Below, piece by piece: positions 21,013 through 31,760 of a stretch of DNA of 64,000 nucleotides. The translations under genes were made by a program, and so were the position numbers. A model generated the notes under the pieces. It searched no databases, was not told where the DNA came from, and saw nothing but the letters and a program-made list of their open reading frames with translations. Within the stretch, counting starts at the first letter, position 1; each line of letters opens with the position of its first letter. Source of the stretch: Paramyrothecium sp. XJ0827 (lineage: Eukaryota; Ascomycota; Sordariomycetes; Hypocreales; Stachybotryaceae). The DNA is taken from the NCBI GenBank assembly GCA_020881915.1, contig JAJFPB010000009.1, positions 496,001-560,000 of the forward strand, in the 5' to 3' direction.

Positions 21013-21460
21013 AATATTTTAATATTTTAATATTTTAATATTTTAATATTTTAATATTTTAATATTTTAATATTTTAATATTTTAATATTTTAATATTTT
21101 AATATTTTAATATTTTAATATTTTAATATTTTAATATTTTAATATTTTAATATTTTAATATTTTAATATTTTAATATTTTAATATTTTAATATTTTAATA
21201 TTTTAATATTTTAATATTTTAATATTTTAATATTTTAATATTTTAATATTTTAATATTTTAATATTTTAATATTTTAATATTTTAATATTTTAATATTTT
21301 AATATTTTAATATTTTAATATTTTAATATTTTAATATTTTAATATTTTAATATTTTAATATTTTAATATTTTAATATTTTAATATTTTAATATTTTAATA
21401 TTTTAATATTTTAATATTTTAATATTTTAATATTTTAATATTTTAATATTTTAATATTTT
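21013..21460. repeat. Perfect array of 56 copies of AATATTTT
   Basis: 448 bp made of the 8-bp unit AATATTTT, 56 copies, with no interruption that I can see. It is flanked by degenerate AT-rich sequence on the left and TATAATAAAG on the right. Perfect arrays of this length imply recent expansion by slippage or homogenisation. The true copy number could differ if assembly collapsed it. Confidence 0.95.
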
Positions 21461-21861
21461 TATAATAAAGTCGGCCTATATGCCGCAGAGCAGTCATTGT
21501 TTGGCTTCGGTGGCTACTTTGATTCCGGGAATATTGCAGCAGCCAGAGTACTTGCCGCGTAGCAGAAGCTGCCTGTATTTCCTTGTCATGTGAGACTTCG
21601 ACTATTCATTGCCGGGTGTGGGAATGTATTCCGGACAATGGGAATTTTCCCGAGAGGTCAGCTCGGATTCATGAACAATGGCCTATTCCTCAGGGTTCAA
21701 ACAACCCAAACACCAGTCGTGTACCAATAACCTCCCAAACTCATCGACCTGACATGTTTACAGAGTTCCTCATGGCTAGTTTAGTGGTCAAGCAAAGTTC
21801 AAGTCATCGACACACGTCTGAGACTAATCATTTGTTCTGGTGAAAGAAGTCATTCATCTTA

Positions 21862-21874
21862 GGGGGGGGGGGGG
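21862..21874. repeat. Homopolymer of 13 G
   Basis: Uninterrupted G tract in non-coding DNA; prone to slippage and to sequencing length error. Confidence 0.9.
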
Positions 21875-22017
21875 CGTTAATTTATTAATTCTTGTGGTCT
21901 GTTATGTTGACCGCTCAATCGATTGTTGTCATAACCTCGTCGAGGTATTCATAAAAGATCCGATCCACTAAACCTGTGGCCCGCTGTAACAAAGAAAAAT
22001 CTGGGTATCATGCCACC

Positions 22018-22543
22018 TCACTTCTGCTCCTGGGTCTGCTCCTCCTTCTTGCCGCCGCCAAACATGCCGCCGACGTAGCTTCCGGCGCCCTTCAGACCCT
22101 CGGTGGTCTTGCCGGCGACGGCCTTGCCGCCGTCAGAGACGCTTCCGGCCGTTGTGTTCATCGCCCCGGCACCGGGGATGGCAGACGGCACGTAGCCGCC
22201 CTCGTCGTCCCTGCCCTTGCGCTCGGCTCGGTTGACGCCCTCTTTGGAGGCGAGGTCGCCTACGGGCTGGAGGAGTCCGCCCTTGCCGACCTGGCCGGCG
22301 ACGAGGTTGTTGACGCCGTCTTGGAGGTTGTCGACCTGCTCGACTCCGGTGACCTTGGTCTTGTCTAGGTTTTCTTTGTTGCTGTTAGCCATGCTCGTGC
22401 TATTTTAGTTTGGGTGGTTTCTCCTTACGTTTGGCAGTGTAGCTGACTTTGTTGTCCTTGGTGAACCACCTCAGGTACATGTCCTCCATCCAAGGAACCC
22501 ACTTGTCGTATTGCTCAGGGTAGTTCTTCTTAGTCCACTCCAT
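22018..22543 (-). CDS. Small conserved fungal hydrophilic protein, two exons
   Basis: Exon 1 is 22543-22429 and exon 2 is 22373-22018, joined across a 55-nt intron (GTAAGG..AAAG, branch GCTAAC); the product is 156 residues. Exon 1 encodes MEWTKKNYPEQYDKWVPWME and DMYLRWFTKDNKVSYTAK. Exon 2 continues QNLDKTKVTGVEQVDNLQDG, VGKGGLLQPVGDLASKEGVN and a Gly/Lys/Glu-rich end (GGMFGGGKKEEQTQEQK). An unspliced reading would begin at an ATG inside the intron (22392) and lose the Trp-rich start. The Trp/Tyr-rich head with a Gly-rich hydrophilic tail resembles a small uncharacterised protein of many Pezizomycotina; function is unknown. No signal peptide. Confidence 0.75.
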
Positions 22544-24071
22544 AGTCGCGAAGGATAGATCAGCAAAGACTGAAACTGTTTTGATAAGGTGTTGATGTAA
22601 AGGTTGAGGTATAATTAGTATAAAGAATTCTGGATGTGGAATGTTGCAAGCACGTCCTAGTCTTTTTTATACATCTTTTCTGCGTGCTCCTGGCGGCCTT
22701 GCTGGTTGCCACATCCAGGTCATCAACAGCGCTGATCGAGACGTCATCCCAGCCCAACTCCATGGACCATGAGATCCTTGTCACACACGCACCCACAGCC
22801 GCACAGCCATAGAAACGAGCGCCCATGGGGGTAGCGAAGTTGGTGTGGGGCCGACATGTGGCTTGGAAAAACCGGTTTGGGAATCCACATCGAGATCTTG
22901 TGTCTAACGTCATCCGTGCGCGTCCAGGGTAGCGCATCATCGCTTGGATTCTTGCAGACTAAACACTGGCATGTGAAAAAAAATCACTGGAGAAGCAATT
23001 TGAGGGACTAGGAGGAGGGAACACAGAAGCAGGTGTAATGTGATGGCAGGACTCAGACAGGAAACATTGCCATCAGCCGTTGCTGGTCTATGAGCCGGTC
23101 GCTCCTCCAACTACAAGTCAAACCACACCAAAACAACTCTAATCTAGCCGCTCCTAGCTTCTGCGATTGTCGTATCCTTTCAGCCGTCCTAGCATTGTGG
23201 CTTTGAGAGATCGTGGTTCCAGCAAGCAGCGATCTCGGTTAAGAGCGTGGCTGCCTCGATCTCTGAAACCCTGTCACTGGGTCCCAGACGGCATGCATGT
23301 ACTTGGCCTCACAAGCCCAGCTTTATCTGACTTACTGGTCGATCGGACGTAGTTGATGGAGCCAGATGATGGCTTCCGGCTTCCGTACCCTGTCGCCTGA
23401 GAAAGTGACTCTAAACCCTGATTTCAGGGTGCAGCCACCGACGAGCGTATATGTGAGCACAGCCACTTGCTCGCGAGCCAACAAAACCAGGGTCTTGAGC
23501 CTGCAACCCGGCACACCCACTAAGGGCTAACGGTTACTGCACGCACCTCGGAAGCGCGCTGGGTGAACGTCTCTACCCTCAAGGACTCGGCTCAAGACCT
23601 GCTCTAGGGCAGCCATAAAGTATGACTAAGTGGAACCTATGCTGCGAGCTGAGAAGCTGTTGTGTGCTTGATCGAATCACTGAAGCGGGTCGAAAAGTCT
23701 GTCGGCCATTAAGCTAATGGCGCGGCCGTGAACACAGTAAGGAATGGCATCAGGACCAGATGGTGTGCTGTGGAGGATAAAGTGTGGCGCCAGCTTGGAG
23801 CCAAAGAGACCTTTCAATTGCACGCACCGTGACGGGCCAATCTGGAAGCTCCCTACTGAATCTCTCCCAAACTGAATGCATGCGAGATTGCTACTCCCAG
23901 AGTCGGAAGGTACATCTTTCCATGTACAAAGGTTTTAAAGTCACCACAGGGCCTGTAGGCAAGAGAGATATATGTAGATATCAGATCCAACTCTGAATCG
24001 GGGTATATTAATTACTATTATTATCGTATACACATCTTTTCGTTCTTGTTCTAGCAAGCATTTTAATCGGC
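22544..24071. other. Intergenic, no supportable gene
   Basis: Promoter of the small conserved gene and 3' side of the transporter. An ORF of 126 codons at 22560-22940 on the - strand begins just upstream of the small gene. It lacks features and overlaps the likely promoter. Nothing else seen. Confidence 0.45.
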
Positions 24072-25889
24072 TTACACAGCAACGCCATCCCTCTCCTGCT
24101 TGGAGCGGGTGGCGACGCTCTCCTCGGTCTCAGAGTCGGACTCTCTGGCCAGCGTCTGCTCGTTGTTGAGCTTGGGGTTGCGCGTGAGGACGGCGAAGAC
24201 GATGAGAGGCACGGTGAGGCAGATACCGGTAATGGTCAGCAGGCGCTGGATGCCTTGGTAGGCGGCGATGATGCCAGTGCGCTCGTCGGTGCCAATGGCG
24301 TACAATGGCGCAACAGTGAGGGGATCGGCATAGACGGCCGCGGCCAGGGTGGAGTTGAGTCCACTCAGCTCATTTTCCAGCTTGCCGGGGAGGAGCTGGG
24401 TCCAGAGCGCTCCGGACACGGCGTTGCCCAGCGCAGAGCCGATGTTGTAGGTGGCCAGGTACAGACCAGTCATGACAGCCAGGTGCTCGTGCTTCAGGCC
24501 TACCTGGAGCGAAGCCTGCGCCGGGTAGGGGAAGAAACCACCGCCAAGACCGAGGATGACCTGAGCGGCAATGATACCGGCGCGGCCGTCGGAGCTGGGC
24601 ATGCCTCGGTAGTGGATCAGGAGGCCGAAAGCGATCATGAAGATGAAGGTACCAGCAACAATGAAGATCTTGAGGCGACGGACCTTGTAGACAACCAAGC
24701 CCAGGAGGGTGCCGGCAATAACGCTGACGAAGGAGTAGAGGGAGGTGATGCGTGTAGCGCTCTTGATGCTAAAATCGAAGGCGACGATCAGGACGGTGTA
24801 GAGGTAGTCGGCCTGCATGTACCAGGCGAAGTTCAGGAAGAGAGCAATGCCCATGGGAGCCCAGATGGAGCGGTCCTTCATGAGCCTGAAGGGAACCAGT
24901 GGGTGAGGAGCCCGCATCTCCCACACGACGAAAGCAGGAACGCAAAGCACACCGACAACCAGGGGAGCAATAATGTGGGCTTCGTGCCACTGGGACTCAA
25001 AGCCACCAGCAAGGGTGAGGGGCACGAGGATGAGGGCAAAGACGGCAATGAGCAGGATAATGCCGATAACGTCGAGACGCCAGAAGAGCTCGACGCTGTA
25101 GTTTCCGTAGCCGAGGGTCTGGAAAGACGATCGGTAGTTCTCGAGGTGGCCCTGCTTCCTGGCGCGGCGGCTGACCAGCCAGAGACTAAGGATGAGAGGC
25201 AGGGCGCAAACCGGGTAGATGATGCACCACATGCCGATACCCCATTTCCAGGTGGTGGCAGCGAGGACGGCGGCGGCAACGTCACCGCTGACCCAGGTGT
25301 TGATGATGAAGGGGGTGGCAGGGATGTAGCTGAAGAAGAGACGGGCGCGGGTCGAGGTGATGTCGGCAATGATGACCTCGACGAGCAGGATGATCATGGT
25401 GTAGCCGACCTGGTAGATGACGCTGCCGGCGCAGAAGGTCTCAATGTTGGTGGCGACAGCCTCGACGATTGTGCCGAGGACGTAGAAGAAGACGGACAGG
25501 ATGACAAGCTCGACACGGCCGAAGACATCGGCGATCTTGGCGGACGTGGGCTGGGCGGCGGCAGCAATGACGGAGCGCAGGACGCCGACGGTGGAGAGCA
25601 GCGAGTGGTTGTCAAAGGAGCCGGTGGCGGTGGGCTGGTAGGTGTAGCGCAGGGTGCCGTCGAGACCGTAGACGTAGGCGATGAGGAAGACGCCGAAGAA
25701 GATGAAGACGCGGTCGAGCGTGGTGATGGCCTTGGACAGGCCCTCGATGCGGGCGACACCGGGCGACTTGGCCTCGGCGGCGGCGTGGCCATGGCTGCGC
25801 GAGGCCGACGTCACGCGGGCGGCCTCGGAGGACGTCTCGTTGACGTTCTGCGGCTTCTCAGCCGGCGGCGAGCGCGCGGTGTCGGACAT
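24072..25889 (-). CDS. Siderophore-iron transporter, MFS (ARN/Mir type)
   Basis: Single exon of 605 residues from the ATG at 25889 ([12 protein letters not shown]). The reading frame stays open 132 codons further upstream, but without an ATG in good context. Plasma-membrane proton symporter that imports ferric siderophores. The hydrophilic N-terminus (about 60 residues) is followed by TM1 ([19 protein letters not shown]) and [10 protein letters not shown], then motif A-like [12 protein letters not shown] and about 12-14 hydrophobic segments. [15 protein letters not shown] lies in the second half. [18 protein letters not shown] and [20 protein letters not shown] are typical of the family, and the tail is acidic ([11 protein letters not shown]). 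The siderophore cannot be predicted. Two sites matching the SreA-type iron GATA consensus lie upstream. The 556-codon ORF on the opposite strand is a shadow. Confidence 0.9.
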   Translation of the reverse strand: MSDTARSPPAEKPQNVNETSSEAARVTSASRSHGHAAAEAKSPGVARIEGLSKAITTLDRVFIFFGVFLIAYVYGLDGTLRYTYQPTATGSFDNHSLLSTVGVLRSVIAAAAQPTSAKIADVFGRVELVILSVFFYVLGTIVEAVATNIETFCAGSVIYQVGYTMIILLVEVIIADITSTRARLFFSYIPATPFIINTWVSGDVAAAVLAATTWKWGIGMWCIIYPVCALPLILSLWLVSRRARKQGHLENYRSSFQTLGYGNYSVELFWRLDVIGIILLIAVFALILVPLTLAGGFESQWHEAHIIAPLVVGVLCVPAFVVWEMRAPHPLVPFRLMKDRSIWAPMGIALFLNFAWYMQADYLYTVLIVAFDFSIKSATRITSLYSFVSVIAGTLLGLVVYKVRRLKIFIVAGTFIFMIAFGLLIHYRGMPSSDGRAGIIAAQVILGLGGGFFPYPAQASLQVGLKHEHLAVMTGLYLATYNIGSALGNAVSGALWTQLLPGKLENELSGLNSTLAAAVYADPLTVAPLYAIGTDERTGIIAAYQGIQRLLTITGICLTVPLIVFAVLTRNPKLNNEQTLARESDSETEESVATRSKQERDGVAV

Positions 25890-26240
25890 GGCGGGCGGAT
25901 GTATGTGGGAGGTGTGATGGTGTAGTTGTAGATGGCGATGAGGAGCGAGAAAGGCAGACAAGACAAGATCTGCCCACAGGCTTTTTCGGCCAACAGAGTA
26001 ACTGTAGCACCAAAACCAAAAACCCAAAAAGGCCCACTCTGTCCGTAGACGATCACACAGGCACCGAAAAGGCTGTTTTGTGTGGGAGGGAGAGTCTGGG
26101 TCTGGGGGACGCGAATCGACAAAGTCCGGATGCAGCGAAAAGTCGGGTGCAACACCAGCTTTATGTACGAGATCGGCGAGACGCAGCACCAGCAGCGACC
26201 CCGCAGCAGCAGGATCGAAAGGCCTGCGGGATTGGATCAG

Positions 26241-26249
26241 ATCAGATAA
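26241..26249 (+). promoter_or_regulatory. Iron-regulator GATA site ATCAGATAA, proximal
   Basis: Exact match to ATCWGATAA, the extended GATA site reported for SreA-type siderophore repressors, 352-360 bp upstream of the transporter ATG. Confidence 0.6.
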
Positions 26250-26561
26250 AAAAAACCCAGAGTCGCCTGCAACGAAAAGACTCATTGCCTCTCTCCCAAT
26301 CCCACCCAGTCCTCTCCACTTGATCGCCTCGGCCGATATCCTAGCATGAGGCTAGACTGGGATGTAGGAACCCATCATTGCACCGTTCGTCCCGGAGCCA
26401 AGAGACCAGAAGGCGAGAAAAATTTTCCCCCTGGTCCAAACATCCATCCCATCCGTCGTGCCATGCCCGTTCATGACCTGTTCTCCTGATGCCGCTGGTT
26501 CTGCTCCAGCCAAGAAAGGAAACGAAACAACAAATAAAATTGGAGAACCCCCAAAATTTTG

Positions 26562-26570
26562 TTATCTGAT
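26562..26570 (-). promoter_or_regulatory. Iron-regulator GATA site ATCAGATAA, distal
   Basis: The reverse complement (TTATCTGAT) is read on the + strand; an exact match to ATCWGATAA, 673-681 bp upstream of the transporter ATG. A near match, ATCTGATAT, follows at 26573-26581. Confidence 0.6.
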
Positions 26571-29500
26571 GGATCTGATATGATGCCGTTCTCCATCAGA
26601 CCCCATCAGACAGCGGGCTGTGGCCAATCACGATGCCCAGGCCGCCGACCTAGATGCTTGCCGGCGTGGAGCTACATGGCCTGGGCGGCGCAAGGGTTTT
26701 CCCTGCGTGTCAGCGGCGTTCACCGAGACGCTGAGCTAATTTACCACTTGCGTGTGTGCCGTAGGAATTGAATTTGGCGCTCGAAAGGCTTGGCCGGAAA
26801 CAGGAACCCCAACGGCAAGGGTCATGGTTGTGTTTTCACCGCGGAGAGGCCGGACCGCGTGGTACGGCACGACTTGAAGGGGACTTTGGGTGCCAGAGAA
26901 GCTGGACTGTGCCGGACTGTACATTGCACGAGCAGTCTAAACAGAGAGCTAGTCGTGTGCTCCTAAACTCACCGTGTTTTGTCACAGAATGGTCCATCGA
27001 GTGCAGCTTCAGTGCCGGGGATGCATGTCCCACGCAGCAAGGATCGTGCATTCACGGCTGCCTAATCACACATCATCCTTCCATTTCAACGAATGCTCAT
27101 ACACCACGGTCTCCTCCTGTAACCGTGCTGCTCGTGTGATCAAGAAAACAAGCCATGCCATGTCATGCCTCGTCCTGCGCTGCAGACAAGCATGGCTTAT
27201 CACCTCAAACGACGAACCACGGGCGCTCTCGCGAGTTTCTGCCCAAGTCCCCGCTCCCAGGCCCCCGGTGGGCTATCAATCAGTAATACCGGTAGGTATC
27301 CTCATGAATAGCTCGGTGTACGGTAGTCGGTGATTTACAAGCTGCGTTTCGGGTGGCTCGATAATGGGGCCAGGAAAAAAACTTCGGGCGCAGTACATGA
27401 GCGTCGGATGGACCCTTGGAATAGCATTTTTTTCTCCGATCTGATGGATCATGATCCACATGAGTTCGCGTCCTGCCCCATCCACTGCTCATTTGGCAGG
27501 AAATTGGTCCCAGTGATCCGGTCTGTTGGTAGCTGAAGCAGAGCTCGTACCGAGATGTGGTCTAGGTGGGCGGATCGCAAACGAGGCAGCGTTTTAGTTT
27601 GTGGAGTTGTCATTTTCATCTCGAGTTACGTGAGCCCATTTCGCAGGCAGAGCTTGTAACAGGATGATGAACTATCTACGAAAAGGCATTCGCGATGGCT
27701 TCACCGGTTTAAATAAAATAAACGGACGGAAAAGCCGGGAACATGTCCATGGCTGTTGCGCGAAATCTACCCTTCGCTAGACCCGCAAGCGGCGGGCTCA
27801 AATTACACTCACCTCGACCCGATGCGTCGCCCTTCGTCTGAAACTGGGAATAGCCTCAGACAAAGTCTTGGCCGTGCTCCAGTTTCAAGTCTAGAACGAA
27901 CTGCTCACCACGCGACTCTCGGCCGTCCGTGGCCCACACCGATGGCCCAGTGGCGCGACTCCGTCGCATCGACCAAGACCATACGATCTACCGTACAGAA
28001 CTGGTCCCGGCGAGTTGGAGGCCGAGTCCAATTGGACACGAATTGGGCGTGCCACGGCTCTTTTCTTGGTCCACGATCCGACATGTGCACTCACCTCGGT
28101 TAGATTCACAACTAGCCAAAATCAGAGGCCCAAGCAAAGGAATGGGACATGGCTGTAGCGTGAAAATTTGCATCGTGCTGGTGTCGGTTTTGACACGCCG
28201 GAACTCATTGTCCGCAAAGGTCCATTGTAGCCAACCGGACAACGACTCAAGGCCAATTGACTAGCCGAGTCTCGCAACCATTTTTGAAGTCATCAGGGCA
28301 TCCGAAAAGCCATCTGGAAAGCCCGCTCAACTCGGTTAGCCGGACGAATTGCGCGCGGGAGGCTTGACAGGCGGACTCGAACAAAGCCACCCCGAGCCAG
28401 GGTCCACCCGGCAGTTGAGGGCCTGACGGTCAGCTCCAGCGGACGCGCAGTACAGGGGGCCATGCGCAAACCCGGGGCCGTCTTGCCTCCCTCGCAAAGA
28501 CGCAAGACGCAACTCTCCCACGGAAGCCGTTTTGAGATGGTGGTAGCGGCGCGGTGCGGTGGGTGATGCTGCTATATAATTGCGTGAGCAGCGGCTGATG
28601 GGGGGGAGACCCCTGTCGCTTCCCGCCCTGGTGTCGAGAATCGAATGATGGAGATCGGGAATGGAATACATGTTCCGCCTGTTCCTGACTTTCCTCTTGC
28701 GGCAGGATGGGTAAGACATCCGACCACGACCAGGTTCGCTCAGAGCGGGAGCTGATCGCCTGTTCTGGTGTCGGCATGTCGATCGCAATGAGGGTTTCAG
28801 GCAAGCGCTCACGAAGGAGAGAGTCGAAACCTCCCGCATGCCTCGTGCCTCTTTGTTCCCTTGTCGTGGAGATGTTCTATAAAAAAGATTGGGCCCTGGA
28901 CCGATCTTGCATGCCCAAGACACCGCCATCTTTGAGCGCCAGAGAGCCTTACACCGACTATCTCACAGCGACACGACACGAGCAAATGTCTCATTCCTGA
29001 CCTGGACCTCTGGTCTGGGATAATCCCCTCAATATGCAATTGCCATTCTCAATCATGCTCGCAAAGCTGGCACCACCTTTTCACTCAATAGTCTCTCTCC
29101 CTTGCGCTCAGCTCTATGCGCCATAGGCCATAGAAGGTTCCGAGGCACAGCAAATCGAACAATGAGCGATTGGCCGCGAATACTGCACTATGCCTACTCG
29201 GACCAGCTGACTTCGTGATGTGCATTGCGTGTGAGTGGTGGGTTGGTGCTTGCAATGAGCAACCGGAAGACTCGCCAAGAAATGCCAACAATCATCGTAT
29301 ATTTACCCTTTCTCGTAGCCCCAGCCCGGTCGACATTTGTCAGACGCATTCGCTAGAGCTGAAAAGTAATGCCAAATCCTGCGTCGGACGCCCTGCCGCC
29401 TCGCAGTGCACATCATCCATCCTTTCCGAAGTGGGTGGGAGGGGGGGGCCCCGATCAATGATGCAGGGGCGCAAAGCACACCAATTGCAGATACACACGC

Positions 29501-30631
29501 ACCACATTCATTATGCAAGAATGCAGAGGGAAAGAAGAGAAAAAAGCAAAGGTACCAACAGTTACAAGGAAAGGGAAAAAACACGGTGGGAGAGACAGAA
29601 ACGTTCCGACGGCAACATGGGCACAACCCGGAAGCCCGCCGAGCTGTCGACAGGCAGGGCCGCGCCTTTCACGGGAAACCTATCGTTTTTTGGAGGTCAC
29701 GAAAAGGTATGGTTGCATCAGAGGTGAGGTTAAAGCCGGCAATCTCACGCTAGCGGTGAGGAGAGAAGATGACGGGATTTGGTGCAACCCAACAGCAATC
29801 CCCTTCTTGCGATACGGATGCTACTCTATATGGCTACATACATGTTTACATTTCCCAAATTGTTGCCACGGCTCACAAAGCAATAAGAAGCCGCCAAGAT
29901 GGCACCGAACTTCCTTTTAGGGATCTACCGGTACAACCTCCCTCCCCCTCCCCCTCCTTTTCAGCAAGCGACCCGGTTAAAGGAAAAATCTGGTCAATAG
30001 TCCTTCCCACGCAGCCATCACGGCTCCGCGTAGCGCAAAGCTTATGCTGCGCGAAGCTGCCGGCTCCCACTAACGAACATGGGGAACCCACTTCGGATGC
30101 CGCCCCAGGACTCGGCCGGGAACGAGGATGGAGGCCAGGGGGGGAAGAGGCGTCGTGGGGCTTCCGTCCACCTCGAATGCACTCGCAAACCCCGTCGATG
30201 CGGGCCAAGGCTGTTGGATGTCGATCACTTCGTCTTTCTCTCCTCCTCCTTTCTTTTCTTTTCTTTTGCTTATATTATTTTATATTTTTCCGTAGCCCCA
30301 GGGCTGAGAGAACCGCCGTCCCCCCCACAAACGAATTACCAGCTTTCCCGAATTCGTCCTTGGGCGTCAGCCCATGGCGTTGCGTATACGAAGTTTCGGC
30401 GGCCGTGGAGGACCGGGCCAATTCCTTGGTTCTCGTGATATGCGCGCACGCGTCTACATTGCTTGAGGCGCCGCTCCCTGGGTTCCCTTTGAAAGGAGGG
30501 GATCTGGGCATTCTTGGCTTTCCCGAAAACGCGCCGCCTCCTCGTTTTCTCGAAATGTCCATAGTGACTCGGAAAAAGTATGTAGGAAAGTGTCTTCTGT
30601 GAGACACATTGTTCTTGGCGATGTCTCGCTC

Positions 30632-30707
30632 CCACAGACACACGCACACACAGACACACCCAAGCACGCACGCACATACACGCACGCACGCACATACACG
30701 CACATAT
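30632..30707. repeat. Interrupted CA/CGCA microsatellite
   Basis: About 76 bp of alternating ACAC and ACGC words with ACATACACGC repeats. Non-coding. Confidence 0.8.
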
Positions 30708-31760
30708 GGACTCGTCTCCTGAGCCCTTCTCGTGCCTTGCATTCTTTCTCCACATTTTATACATGGCACGGTATGACACTGGCGTGTGTAGTGAACCCAT
30801 CCTATTCTCGCCGTGCCTGTCCGCGCGCAAGTTAGCTCCGTGCCGCCGTTGCTGATCTATCCTCTTCCGCCCTTGCGCTGCAACGTTTTTCTCGTTGGGT
30901 CCAGGCCGTGGACATGGGGACCTGCTTCCTGCATTAGATGGAAAATGGTGCAATAACCAATGCGTAGTCGGACGAAGCCTGACCGAGCGGGACAAATATT
31001 GGAGAACATGGCCAGAGGCATGGTCGACCTGCCCGAGGCGCCCTGCTTCGACCATCCCTTTCCTGCACATCTCGAAGAATGAGTCTGGTCCGGTCCAACT
31101 CCCACATTGCGAATTACCCCTGTCCCTGAAAACCCGGCGTCTTGTTCCATCGCAGCACGTCCACTGGAAATAGCTTAATACGCCATGGCGCACTGCAGCC
31201 GCAGGCAATGAGGTGAGCCGCGCCCCCTCCTCTGCCCATCCCCACTCCCTTCTCGTCGTGGTGGTATGGGGCTCTCGTAAAGATCGGGAACGACTCCCAG
31301 CCATCCCGCCCAGCCCTCTGCACGTCCTCCGGAATGCAGCCCTCTCGATGACGGCCAGTTCGTCTTGTTTTTCTTTTTCTTCCGTGCGCTCAGGCGCCCT
31401 GGCCCCTAGTCCGTCCTCATGTTCCTCTGGAACTGGGCTAACGCGCGCGTCACCGTGTCTGATCCTGCATTGCCAATCATGCCCGACTGGGAATACTACT
31501 TATACACGGGCTCGTCCCGGACAGGGCTTGCCACGACGCTATCACCAGCGGGAAGTCTTTCGAATAACCTTCGGTCCTGAAGTCCCCGGTTTGATCTTGC
31601 ACCTACCGGAGTTCAGTTGAACTAGATCGCTCGCGGCGACACCTTGTCTTTCACTCTCTTGACAGGACGCCATTCATTCGCTCTCGCTTCGGTGCTGCGT
31701 TCATAAGCCGCCACACATATAGCTTATTCCCGTTATCCTTACTCGCCTGGACATCCGACG

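Larger units (their letters stand above)
20861..22017. other. AT-rich valley with octamer array
   Basis: From about 20900 the sequence turns strongly AT-rich and contains the octamer array (separate entry). A run of 13 G lies at 21862-21874. No gene is supported between the nuclease-like gene and the small conserved gene. Confidence 0.6.
25890..31760. other. 5.9 kb between transporter and chitin deacetylase; mostly gene-free
   Basis: The first ~700 bp is the transporter promoter (GATA sites listed separately). From about 26600 to 31700 no ORF has a domain, a signal peptide or consistent splice partners. The longest ORF (30336-31304, - strand, 322 codons) runs through the CA-rich microsatellite as a Cys/Val/Arg repeat and is not credible. 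Promoter elements for the chitin deacetylase must lie at the right end. No tRNA-like cloverleaf was recognised. Confidence 0.5.

Noticed and set aside
20900..21480. RIP-degraded transposon as the cause of the AT-rich valley
   Set aside because: The AT content comes mainly from a perfect octamer array; no transposon ORF remnant or terminal repeat seen.
22560..22940. 126-codon ORF on the - strand
   Set aside because: Lies in the promoter of the small conserved gene, low-complexity Thr/Ser end, no recognisable domain.
24255..25925. 556-codon ORF on the + strand
   Set aside because: Exactly antisense to the siderophore transporter; composition is Gly/Asp/Glu-rich, as expected from reading a GC3-biased gene backwards.
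30336..31304. 322-codon ORF on the - strand
   Set aside because: Runs through the CA microsatellite as Cys/Val/Arg repeats, no domain, no matching splice signals.
26600..31700. Possible tRNA or rRNA genes in the gene-free stretch
   Set aside because: No T-loop (GTTCGA-type) with matching acceptor stem was found by eye; a tRNAscan-SE run would decide.
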